This document shows, piece after piece, positions 1 through 9,658 of a DNA stretch of 64,000 nt (the stretch's first letter is position 1; every line of letters begins with the position of its first letter). The notes beneath the pieces were generated by a model. That model was not told the DNA's origin, made no database searches, and saw nothing but the letters and a program-made list of their open reading frames with translations. A program made the position numbers and the translations under genes. Source of the DNA: Pectinophora gossypiella (Eukaryota > Arthropoda > Insecta > Lepidoptera > Gelechiidae). The stretch is taken from positions 16,980,011 through 17,044,010 of the forward strand of contig NC_065413.1 in assembly GCF_024362695.1 (NCBI RefSeq), in the 5' to 3' direction.

Positions 1-1069
1 CGCCCCCGCGCCCGCGCCCGCGCCCGCCCCCGCCCCCGCCCCCGCCAGCACCACGCACTGCAGGCACACGCGCGCCGCCTCCGTCTTGCCCGCGCCGCTC
101 TCGCCCGTCATCACGATGCACTGGTACTCGCCGCGGTCGCGCACCCAGCGATACGCCGTCGCCGCGATAGCGTATCTGCGGATGGGTCACTGTGAGTGCG
201 GGCCCGGGGCGTATGCACACTCCCACTCTCACACATACACACACACTCACATGTGCGGCGGCAGCGTGTAGGGCGGGCGCGCCAGGTACGCACGCACCAG
301 CTCCGCCGAGTACAGCGGTAGCGCCCGGCATGGGTTCACCGACACCAGTGTGTTCCCCACATACGTCTGCAATACCGACACATTTTGTTATTCAATTTGT
401 GAAGATTGTGAAATTGTCTCTTTGTCAACGTGTTTAATGTATGGATTAGTGATGTGCCGGATCGTTAAAAATGTATATCCGCGGATACGGATCTGAATAC
501 GGATATTTAGTGTAAAGATCCGCGGATACGGATATGGATCTTTATTTTCTTAAACAAAAAGATTAGTTTTAGTTATTTCATTGTTATAAAAGTGATATTT
601 TATCTTGCTTTCATTATAAAGATCTATCTATCTAAATGTTTGTAATATAAAGGTGCCAAATATTTGATTTTAAGAAATAAAAACAATTTTAATGGAATTT
701 TATAGCCTTTTTATTTAATAATTCTACTTAATCACCTGAAAAAGATCCGAAAAAGATCCGCATGAAAAGTAACGGACACGGATACGGATTTTTATTTTAT
801 CTCGGATATCCGCAGATACGGATATTCGGAACATCACTAGTATGGATGGATGGTTTGAAACTTATGAAAAATGTGGCAAGAGGTAAGTATAAGAGTGTCT
901 GCAGTAGTAGAGGTAGTCTCACATAAATGATGTCCCGCTTGTAGCGCACGTGCAGGTTGTGCAGGAAGGTGTCCTCGGTGAGCGGCGCCAGCAGCACGGC
1001 GTCGGGCTGGCCGTGCTGCGCCGCGTCCTCGGCCGCATCGCGGCCCTCTCGACCCTCCCGCGCCGCCAT
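1..1069 (-). CDS. unconventional myosin heavy chain, class-I-like; 5' exons only (partial)
   Basis: Three minus-strand exons, 923-1069, 251-366 and 1-175 (running off the left edge), join in phase at GT-AG sites (donors GTGAGA and GTGAGT). Exon 1 starts at the ATG at 1067-1069 and ends in RYKRDIIY. Exon 2 opens TYVGNTLVSVNP. Exon 3 carries the P-loop GESGAGKTEAAR after EYQCIVMT. This is the N-terminal end of a myosin motor, which hydrolyses ATP to move on actin. The very short N-terminus before the motor core fits class I and related insect myosins. Beyond the P-loop, in the last ~45 bases, the reading turns into an Ala/Gly-rich run encoded by a CCCGCG tract where family members usually have a short loop. 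An upstream in-frame GTG would lengthen the N-terminus, but ATG is preferred. The exact class is not settled; an insect Myo95E-like protein is possible. Confidence 0.85.
447..839. mobile_element. hAT-like MITE in myosin intron 1
   Basis: A 393-bp non-coding element. Its ends are inverted repeats: the left end reads TAGTGATGTGCCGGAT and the right end, reverse-complemented, reads TAGTGATGTTCCGAAT. It is flanked by a perfect 8-bp duplication GTATGGAT at 439-446 and 840-847. An 8-bp target duplication with YAGNG-type termini is the hAT superfamily signature. The ends also contain several copies of GATCCGCGGATACGGAT-like motifs in both orientations. There is no coding capacity, so it would need a transposase in trans. 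Confidence 0.85.
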
Positions 1070-3145
1070 GCCGCCGTGCGCGTCACCGCCCGAGCACCAC
1101 TGCCACCATGCTGCAGGCACTCCTTGACTTTACTGAAACCACACACATAATACTATCTTCCTATTATCCATTTGTGGGAGGAGATTTGACGCTTTTAACC
1201 CCCAATGGGTAGAACCAAGCCAGAAATTGTGGGTAAACCAAACTTAGCAACAACCTTTTAAACCTAAATAAATGTTTTATCTAAGAAAAATACACACACA
1301 CTACGAGCACATGTCACAGCATGTTAAGCCATTGCCAGGCTGCTAGCCCAAACACCTACACCCACTGGTAGTGCAGTACCTATGCACCATACCCACTCTG
1401 GATGATTCAGGGGAGGGGGTCTCGGCCTACAGTGGCCCATGTAAGGTCCTCTAGCCTTCCGTATCTCCTAAGTATTATTTTGCCACATAGGTACTAGTAC
1501 CTATTGTTTGTTTGGAACTTTTTTATTTGCAACCCTTCATAACACAAAAATAGTAAATGTTTATTTTTATATTTAAATAAATAAATAATATTATGTTGCA
1601 AGGACCTCCTTCAAGTCTCCCTGCAGTCACTCCCTCGGGCATCCTTAGGCCACCAATTTTCCACTAAATGAACATACGATTAAATACATTATTACAAATA
1701 GTAAACACAAACTGTTAGTGAAAATTAGACAATGAAATAATTGTAGCACATCAATCTCTTAGAATTTAAATAAGTAATAATGTATGTAAAAATAAATCAA
1801 AAATACAATAAATTAACATATTAAGGAATACAGGTCTATGAATATATTTACTTAAAATACAACTCGTACCATTAGAACATGTAATCTGAGAGATGATCAT
1901 AACAATCAGCTTTAATTTTCTACTATTAAATAACTCACTTTGGCATTTACAGATCTAAATATCGCTATGATATAAGAATTAATAACATTTTTATTTACTA
2001 AATATACAGTAGATAACAGAGTAGGTAATCACTATTTACTACATAACCACAAAAGTGACAGACAAAACGAACGATTTATTAATTTCATTTAGGGATGTCC
2101 ATGATGTTTGGGATTAGACTGGCGCTCGCAGCGCGTCCGTACGTAAAGCGTAAAACTACTTAACAACGTTATCGGCTTTACTTTAATTATTTTAGTGTGA
2201 TAGGTAATTTTCTATTTCCGATCTTACCAAAACTCACGCTCGGAATCCCTATTAGGGTGGGCAGAACCACAACCTGGCCTATTTAGTTAAACGTCAAGTT
2301 TCAATAAATGAATAGATAACTGAAATCCTTTCAAATATTGGAATCATTTAACGTACCTACCTACTAATTATAAAAGACTAAATTGTCGAAAGTTAAATTT
2401 ATGGTCATAACAATGTAAACATTTACCTACCTACATTGGTAGACTAAAGATTTTTTACCTGTGTACATTACCTACATCTTTCTGTAATAATAAGGTTGAT
2501 TTATCTTTGAATGATAAAAATCGTAACGTTATTGCAGTTTTCGGTCAATCCAAGTATGATCTATAAAAAATAACAATCTCAGTACAGTAATAATAAAGCG
2601 GTTATTACATTTGCCAATCCATCTTGTCCGGTGCGTCAAGGTTACTGGCGGGACGATCAGGATCGTATAGTAGCAAATTGGCGGGGCGAAACCATGGTAA
2701 TCACGAGCTAGTCCTTGACGCATCGGTCTAGGTGGATTGGGATTTGTAATTACCGCTTAAGGTAAAATTTTCCAAACTCTGTTGTCGCATGATTGGCAAC
2801 AACACAGTAAATGTAATAAAAAAGCAACCGTATCGATATCAGCGTAGACAGCAATACTCTTTCTACATGCTTTCTACGGATATCAGCGTCCATAGATTGG
2901 TGCTCATCCCTAAACGTCACTCCGTGTATAAAAATTACAGATATAGTTTGTGGTTGTGTGGCTGAATGAGAAATGATCGCAGCGCGGGACGTTTTGAAAT
3001 ACCTAACTACGCTGAGCTGACTGAGCACACGGTATGGTGATTGTTTTCAATTTTATCTCGGACCAGTGACCAGGGTCCGGAAAAGATTGATTTTATTTTG
3101 AAACGAACTGGTAAGTGAAAATTTTGGTTAATAAATTAGACAATC
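1070..3145. other. intergenic DNA between the myosin gene and the orphan gene
   Basis: AT-rich DNA without a supportable gene. The only structured object is the small foldback at 2597-2758. The upstream exons or promoter of the myosin gene may lie near 1070-1150. A candidate splice donor, CTGGTAAGTG, stands just before the ATG at 3146 and could belong to a 5' untranslated exon. Confidence 0.5.
2597..2758. mobile_element. 162-bp foldback element with ~45-bp terminal inverted repeats
   Basis: The left arm starts AAGCGGTTATTACA and runs through TTGTCCGGTGCGTCAAGG. The right arm, reverse-complemented, starts AAGCGGTAATTACA and runs through TAGACCGATGCGTCAAGG. The two arms pair over about 45 bp with a few mismatches around a central loop of about 60 bp. 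I could not fix a target-site duplication. A short non-autonomous DNA transposon is the simplest reading. Confidence 0.55.
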
Positions 3146-4117
3146 ATGGAAACATTATCAAGTGTCGTGAAACGAAAAAAACGAAAAACTAGAAAGTGTC
3201 TCGATGAAATAAGGAAAAGGTCGCGTCGTAACACACATGATTCCTTTATAAGAGACAGTCCTGTGGCGAGTAACATAGATCAAACAACAGATTTTAATGG
3301 TTTAAAAACGAACAAAATTTCGATAACATCTGATCGGTTGACTCTAGCGATGTTTCCTAAAGTAATTCGATCTGAAACAGTAACAAGACCTACCGTTGCA
3401 GAAATTTGTGAAGAGCCTAGTATAAGTGTTGAAAAAAATGCCCGGAATACAATGGACATTCGAAACGTTGTTTATAACAGTTATAAAATAACGCATTCAT
3501 CTAATAGTGATAGCGAATTCATCAAAAATTCTGATGAAGATTATGCCAATAATGCTTTTAATAAATGTAGCGAAACTGGACAAATATCTTTACAAAAAGA
3601 TAGTGATAGCGTGAATCTCAGTACTCAAAACAATTCGCCTGATAGTTTTCTACTATTTAGCCCCATAGCCGTCGACCAAACCGAAGAGTCGGACGTATTT
3701 GAGGTGTCTCCCAATGAGACACTATCGACAACGTCGACTCCTTCATCTCGAAGTTCAAGAGAGGGTTACGGATATCAACTTTATGAAGAATTCATGTCGG
3801 AAATCCCCGTATATTTGAGGCAAAATACTCCCGCCCTTATCAAAGAAGATGTCATGAAAAAAACTAAAACATTCTTGCATAATATTTACTTAGAAGGCTG
3901 TAGGCAAGAATGTGAAGAAAATATTTTGCATTGTATGAGAAATAGTGTATTAAAAAACAAAAAGTACTTTATACCGAGAGAATCTGCAATTGAGAGTCCC
4001 ATGGAGCACTTCCGGTTGTCGCAGGTTTCGCAAGCGCGGCAACGGGCCGCGCCCGCGCGTCGCCTGTTGAACGACACGCCGGACTACACCTACTACCCGC
4101 ACAAGCTTAACCACTGA
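3146..4117 (+). CDS. unrecognised 323-aa protein, single-exon gene
   Basis: An open frame of 323 codons from ATG at 3146 to TGA, followed by an AATAAA signal at 4144-4149, so it looks like a complete transcript end. The N-terminus is very basic (KRKKRKTRK near residues 10-17, KRSRR near 24-28), which could be a nuclear localisation signal. The middle (about residues 90-210) is Ser/Asn/Asp/Glu-rich and probably disordered. The C-terminal part (about 215-280) looks folded, with a stretch from GYQLYEEFMSEIPVYL to a Cys-containing segment ECEENILHC. I recognise no domain. It is transcribed towards ATPAF1, with only about 100 bp between the two stop codons. An AT-rich body with a GC-rich last 100 bases (QARQRAAPARR) is odd. 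A divergent or lineage-specific gene is likely. Confidence 0.7.
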   Translation: METLSSVVKRKKRKTRKCLDEIRKRSRRNTHDSFIRDSPVASNIDQTTDFNGLKTNKISITSDRLTLAMFPKVIRSETVTRPTVAEICEEPSISVEKNARNTMDIRNVVYNSYKITHSSNSDSEFIKNSDEDYANNAFNKCSETGQISLQKDSDSVNLSTQNNSPDSFLLFSPIAVDQTEESDVFEVSPNETLSTTSTPSSRSSREGYGYQLYEEFMSEIPVYLRQNTPALIKEDVMKKTKTFLHNIYLEGCRQECEENILHCMRNSVLKNKKYFIPRESAIESPMEHFRLSQVSQARQRAAPARRLLNDTPDYTYYPHKLNH

Positions 4118-4143
4118 TGTCATATTGTAGGTGTTAGGTGTTT

Positions 4144-4149
4144 AATAAA
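4144..4149 (+). terminator. polyadenylation signal AATAAA of the 323-aa gene
   Basis: AATAAA lies 26 bases after the TGA of the orphan gene. A minus-strand AATAAA for ATPAF1 lies at 4178-4183, so the two genes converge with closely spaced 3' ends. Confidence 0.6.
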
Positions 4150-4223
4150 ATTGCGTTCAATAACAACAACTAATTATTTTATTCTAAAATTAAATTAGCG
4201 TTATATTCACACTTTTACACGTT

Positions 4224-7075
4224 TTACAGGCTAATATTTTCTAGTTGAGAAACAAGATCCATATGTTTGAACTTGTCTGGATGTTCCGTAAATGTTTGCA
4301 GTAGCTGGGATTTCGTCTCATCTTTTCCACCGTAATACATTTGAAATTGATTGGCCAAACACTGCGCCTCTTGACCAGTCAGTACATTCTGAAACATAAG
4401 AGAAACAGGTATGTCATATTACACCCTACTGAGTTTGTACTACCTCGTGAAATACGTACTCATAGGTATACCTCGCATGATCAGAATGACGGTTGCCAGA
4501 CAGTACATTTTGCTGCTGTTTCTTTCGCTAAAAGCTGTATACTATACACATATCTAAGACACTTCATACGCTCTAGCTAAACATAGCATAAAACCCAATA
4601 ACACCAAACAAAGGCCTTTCAACTGTCAAGAGTACTACTGCTGTGACGGCGGTCCTTAGTAAGAGGGAAACCACGGTGTGTTTAAGGCCACATACATCAA
4701 AGCAACTCATCTAAAAAAGCAATATTGCTGTTTATTTGCGCATATAAAAGTACACCGGACAAAATCCAACGCGCCAGGACGGGGCGACGACGGAGCCGAT
4801 ACCCGCCCACTGGGGGCCAATCCAGATGCCCGCCCATTTTTGCACGCGACGATAATACTTGCACCAGAGGGCCAAGCCTACTGCCACTGGAGAAGTAACT
4901 TCGGACCGATAACCGACCTGTGTATGTACGTAACCTGCATGTACCTGTGACGACTTCGTCGTTACCTGTGGACTACGAGACCTAAGATTTGGCTTCCGCT
5001 TCAAACTTTTTCAAAATCAGTGTCATCACTGTTCAAGTTTAAAGTTTATTCATAGTCATCCTGCATGTGCCTGACTTCGACTGCGCGATTCATCCACAAA
5101 AGAGACTACGTCGAACACAAATATAAAAAAAATAACATATAGCGAGCACTGCTCTGCTGGTGTACCTTGTCGTATTCGCCGCGCATCAGCACGATGTCCT
5201 TGTGCTGCAGCTCCGTGTAGTGCACCATCGTCAGACACTCCGGCGCGTTCTCCTTGTGGACCTGAACACACATTGCACAGACACTCATTACAACCAACAA
5301 CAACAATTATGATAAAAAATAAATAATAATAAATTTATTAAAGATAGGTATATTATACCTATTACAAATACCTACAGGACAGTGTCCCCTTGGTACTGTG
5401 GAGCCTCCAAAGAGGTTGGAATTAGAACAAAAATTCTTGCACCTAAAAATTCTAAACATAATATTAGTCAATGATACTACTCACGACCTAGCCTAATTTT
5501 ATCTTATGTTAAAAATATTCAGTTTTATTGAGAACTAAAGATTTTTTATGACCTCTATGTTCAAAACATTGGTATTTTCAAAAGTAGTGGTTTGATCATG
5601 GTCAAATAAAAGTAATATTAATGCCGACTACCTGACAATCAACTAGATAAAAAAAATAAACAAAAATCTATCATGAATCATTTAACTTTATAATTTACTA
5701 AAAAGGTGCCTATTATTTAGGCAATTTTTTCGAGACCCCTTAAACTTATGCCCATACTGCCATGTAATTTTCTTCTCTATTGCACTAGCTTCCAATCTAA
5801 AAAGAAATCAATGTCTAAAATTCAGGTGTATCAATGGTGAAAAGGTCTTACTTGGGTTAAGATTCATAACAAGCATGTTTAATGAGTTAAAATGTGTTTG
5901 TTGTATGACTTTTTATAGACCTATTACCTATATTCAATTCTTTCATCAATATTATTTTTTATTGTTAATAATACATTTTCTTATAGGACACCCTGTATTA
6001 ATCTTTCGAACGCCGGAACGCGCATCTCGACCAGACACAATGTAAAATCTATTGTGTCTGGTATCTCGGGATATGAGAGGTTAATACAGATGTTTGAATA
6101 TGTAATAAAAATAAAATGTTAGCAATTCTGGGTTGTTTTATGTTTAGGAATTGTTTTGTAAGTAGTGGATAAATACTTGCAGTACTATCTTCCACTTGGA
6201 TTTACACTTCAGCATATACTAATATACATATCTTGAGAGTTTGATGAGTAAATCACAGAGTCTTTTACAAAGTTATCACTTATGAAAGTACTTACACTTC
6301 AATGATAGTGTCAAAAATGTTAACTGACTATCAATAAAAAAATAATTTAAATGGTGTTAGAATACTTGTCTAGGTATGCAGTAAGTAAGCAAGAACCTGG
6401 AAAGCAAGTAGTGGTGTAAAGTGGATAGAGTGGCTGTAACTCTGGCACATGATGAATTCATAGCCCTGCGATCGCGGCAGCGGGAACAGAAATGTAGGGT
6501 ACTTATTCATCTTTTCTTTAATTGCAGCATATTGATCAGCAGGTATTATAGCAGATATCACATGTTTGTTTCTGTGGTACTGCTCCCAAATAGTCTGAAT
6601 TTCAGATGCATCTTTGTCTTTAACCAGATCCAGCTTCAATATATCTTCGAGTTTTTTATCTTGTACTGAAACATCTTCTTTGCGAGGCTCTTTGGGGTTC
6701 AGTACCGATGAGAATTGCCTGTAATAAGAAGATAATAACTGAAATGTGATGAGTATACAAGCACCGGTTAGTGTAGTGCCGGCGTGGTAGGGTAGGGCAG
6801 CAGTCGACAGCGCACCTGGTGTCCGGTGGGGAGACGCGCGCGCGCCGCTGCGCCTCCTCCGAGCGCTCTACGTTTTCCACACGCTGCAAGAACTCCTCTG
6901 GCGACGTGCGTTGCAGCTCGGCGATACGATGAGCGTATTTTTCAAAATACGGATTCTTTTCTAACTTTTCTAAAGCTTTCTGTAAGTTCGGAGAAGACAT
7001 AGCGATACCTCGTGACCAAATACGCTGCGAAATGTTGAAAAAGTTGATTGTACGGCGATGTAAGGCGAATGCCAT
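4224..7075 (-). CDS. ATPAF1: ATP synthase mitochondrial F1 complex assembly factor 1 (ATP11 family), four exons
   Basis: Exons 6816-7075, 6397-6718, 5166-5261 and 4224-4388 join in phase into a 280-aa protein, near the family's usual size. ATPAF1/Atp11 is a mitochondrial chaperone that binds free F1 beta subunit during ATP synthase assembly. The first ~26 residues are Arg-rich with no acidic residue, as in a matrix presequence. Recognisable blocks follow in order: NPYFEKYAHRIAELQ, the IWEQYH...VISAIIPADQY block, FLFPLPRSQGYEF, the short exon HKENAPECLTMVHYTELQHK...LMRGEYD, and the C-terminal QCLANQFQMYYG. Exon 2 ends at a weak donor, CAG|GTTCTT, but no better site exists before the in-frame stop and the phase is right. 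A tail-to-tail neighbour lies downstream. The call is firm; only the exact donor of exon 2 is uncertain. Confidence 0.92.
5998..6084. repeat. TTAA-flanked palindromic relic in an ATPAF1 intron
   Basis: TTAA at 5998-6001 and 6081-6084 bracket about 79 bp whose centre is a perfect 11-bp hairpin (CCAGACACAAT at 6031-6041, ATTGTGTCTGG at 6051-6061). This could be a very short piggyBac-like relic; the evidence is only structural. Confidence 0.35.
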
Positions 7076-9658
7076 TACCGAAATTGTATGATATTCTAAA
7101 GATTAGTCGCTAGTCACGCTATAGTTATTCTGCAGTAATGTCCCGTACACATAATTTTCTTGCGTAATTTATTATAATAGATAACCAACGTAGTGATTAT
7201 ATTCTCTTTGGGCAACCAACAGTAACAGAACCAGAACAAACACAGTAACCTATTATTTTGCCTTACCTCTCTGTCTGTCTGTCAGTTCTGTCACTGCCAT
7301 TGCCATCTGTCATCGTAACAGTTATGTGCCGGCCGTTCCCGGGAATATTCCCAAAATAGGAGTATTCCCGTTATAAAAAAAAACCCAAACCACGCTAATA
7401 GTAAGGACAATGATGATAATTCCTGTAGACACCATCTAATTATCTAATTTTATTTTAAGTTATACCTGTAGTTATATCTATTTATTTATTTATTTAAAAA
7501 AAGTACAACCACATCACACAAATTGAGCTTTTTCCACAACTTACCTAGGTAATATACTATCCTGACTGATATGTGTAACAATAGGCTAGTTTCCAACTAG
7601 TCAAATCAGTTACTTTTTACTAAACGTCAAAACACGAAATTACTATGGAATTTGTATGAAAAAGCACTCTGTGACGTCATAGAAAAACGTGACAAAATGT
7701 CGGACTTATTATTACGTTTTTCTTGATTAAAATTCATAAATAAGTTTAATAGAAAAAAGAAAATGTTTTTCGTTAGTTTTAGATGTGTCTTTATTTAGTA
7801 ATCAGAATTTCATAATTTATCTTGAACCTAGTACACGACCCAATAACGGTGAACATAGCACTTGCAATCAATAAACTAATTTACAAATTCAACAGTAGCA
7901 GAAAGGTAATTAAATTTAATTAAACTAAACTAAATCAAAACATACAAATAAACTTTGGTGGTAGACTTAAAATATTAACACGTTGGCGCGCGGTACTTTT
8001 TCGGAAATTAGCAGTAGCAATTATCGATCCCGTACTGTTTTTATGAGAAATCAAAACACTACATAACGATAGTAACATATATGACAGTAATCTGCATATA
8101 CCGTACTGATGAGGGTAATATAGAAAAAATATTTACTTAGGATCAGTACATCTAAAAACATAATATAGGATCCAGGTGAATCAAAGTACGGCTTTAACCG
8201 CAGTGCAGTATTTAGACTGTTGAGAAACTCATCTCTCCAATCTAAGATTCAGTACAGCTTCAGCCGAATTATGGCGAACAAAATTGCATCACCTATTACT
8301 GTCATAACCGTAGTGTGGATGTGTGAGTAGACTGCATATGTGTGAGTTATGGCTCAAAGAAACTTAAAATATTTTACTCAATTGTGACAGTAGCAACAAA
8401 AGGGTCTGTGTGTAAAAAAGAAGTGGACGTGGCCTAAGTGATTATTGTATCGAAACTGGGCTGCAGTGACCGTAGCAATGATTATAAGAACTACAACTAT
8501 TTGCGGAAGTGACCGTACCGTGCTATTTTGTGAGTCCAAATTAACGGTTATAGCCAGCCGGTACCGCACGTCAACGTGTTAACTCAAAAAGTGCCGAATA
8601 ATTTTAGACCTGAAACTGTGTAACTTGTCATGAAATATATCCACATCAATTCCAGCATTAATATTATTATACTCCTTAAGCATCCTCACAGTTGGAGACT
8701 GTCGGCCCAAATTTGTTCTGCAAAAGGGCGTGTAAAATAACCTACCAATTTTATTCCGGGGAACAGACAGGGAGGAACATTCCGGAAGACCACCGCACTG
8801 TATATGACCATTAAGACTATATCTAACCTATCTCTATATATCTCTAGATATCTTTCTTTTTCAAAGACTTGTACTCTAGTTATTGGTAATAAAGCTTATT
8901 TTACATAAGTTTTGCGCCTTTTTACTGACGGGAACATTCCTAGGAACGGCACAATACACCATGTTGTTTCTACAAAGACCAAGTATAGATCTTGGACTAA
9001 CATGAAATATTTAGCCGATAATAATGTCGATAAATGTGCACCATGCATGCACACTGCATGACACACACCTTCCAAAAGTCCGGGACTCCATAATCTCCAA
9101 TGGAAAAAAAGAACATTACTAGTGTGCAGCTGGTATCCCTAAATGACTCGGATTTCGGATCTTGCTTGCTGACTGACGAAACGAACCGGAGTTAACCGGA
9201 CCAAACGGTGACTCATCAGTCCGGCTCTGGACAAATAAGACTTAATAAAGTCTGATTCTGATTTTATTATTATGAAAGTTTCAAAGGGCAATGGCGCTTT
9301 TGCACTGTAATGGCGTGAAATGTAAATAAAATAAGTAATAGAGAGCAGACAGAACTCTGTCTCAGATTATCTCCAAAAACTTCGAACAATATTACTCTCT
9401 ATTCTCGCTTTTGCATGCAGGTGCCCGTTACGTAGTATTACTTGGTACCAAGGATCAAGTGGTCTTTGATTAGGTACTAGGTCTTTATTCGAACTTTGAC
9501 AGACGGACGACGTGATGTGGCTGTATGTGCTAAAGTCAGTTGCTTGTTCTTTCTAAAACATTTCTAAAATAATATATAAAAAAAAGCTTGTGACAGAAGC
9601 CGAAAGTGAGGAGTTAACGTTCACATTGGATTGGATATTTCTGTGAAAAATCTGTTCC
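7076..9658. other. intergenic DNA between ATPAF1 and Cdk2
   Basis: No gene is supported here. The two genes are divergent, so their promoters lie near 7076-7200 and 9480-9658. A fragment at 7419-7470 (AATTCCTGTAGACACCATCTAAT and following, shared over about 40 bases) resembles the terminal repeat of the MITE at 20808-21180. The stretch 7325-8956 begins GTGCCGGCCGTTCCC and ends with a near inverted copy, GGAACGGCAC, so it may be an old DNA transposon into which the TTAA element at 7979-8578 inserted. I found no target duplication for the outer one. Confidence 0.4.
7979..8578. mobile_element. 600-bp piggyBac-like MITE flanked by TTAA
   Basis: TTAA at 7975-7978 and 8579-8582 flank an element that starts CACGTTGGCGCGCGGTAC. 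Its other end, reverse-complemented, is CACGTTGACGTGCGGTAC, matching at 16 of 18 positions. TTAA target duplications mark the piggyBac superfamily. The interior has no ORF but repeats short motifs of the type CCGTAGTG/CAGTACGG/GACCGTACCG in both orientations, about ten times. It is non-autonomous. Confidence 0.75.

Noticed and set aside
2529..3028. Small minus-strand open frames before the orphan gene
   Set aside because: No homology, no splice context, and one crosses the foldback at 2597-2758.
7325..8956. A complete outer hAT element around the TTAA MITE
   Set aside because: The ends are similar in inverted orientation (GTGCCG..GTTCC), but I could not find an 8-bp duplication or matching outermost bases, so it is only noted as possible.
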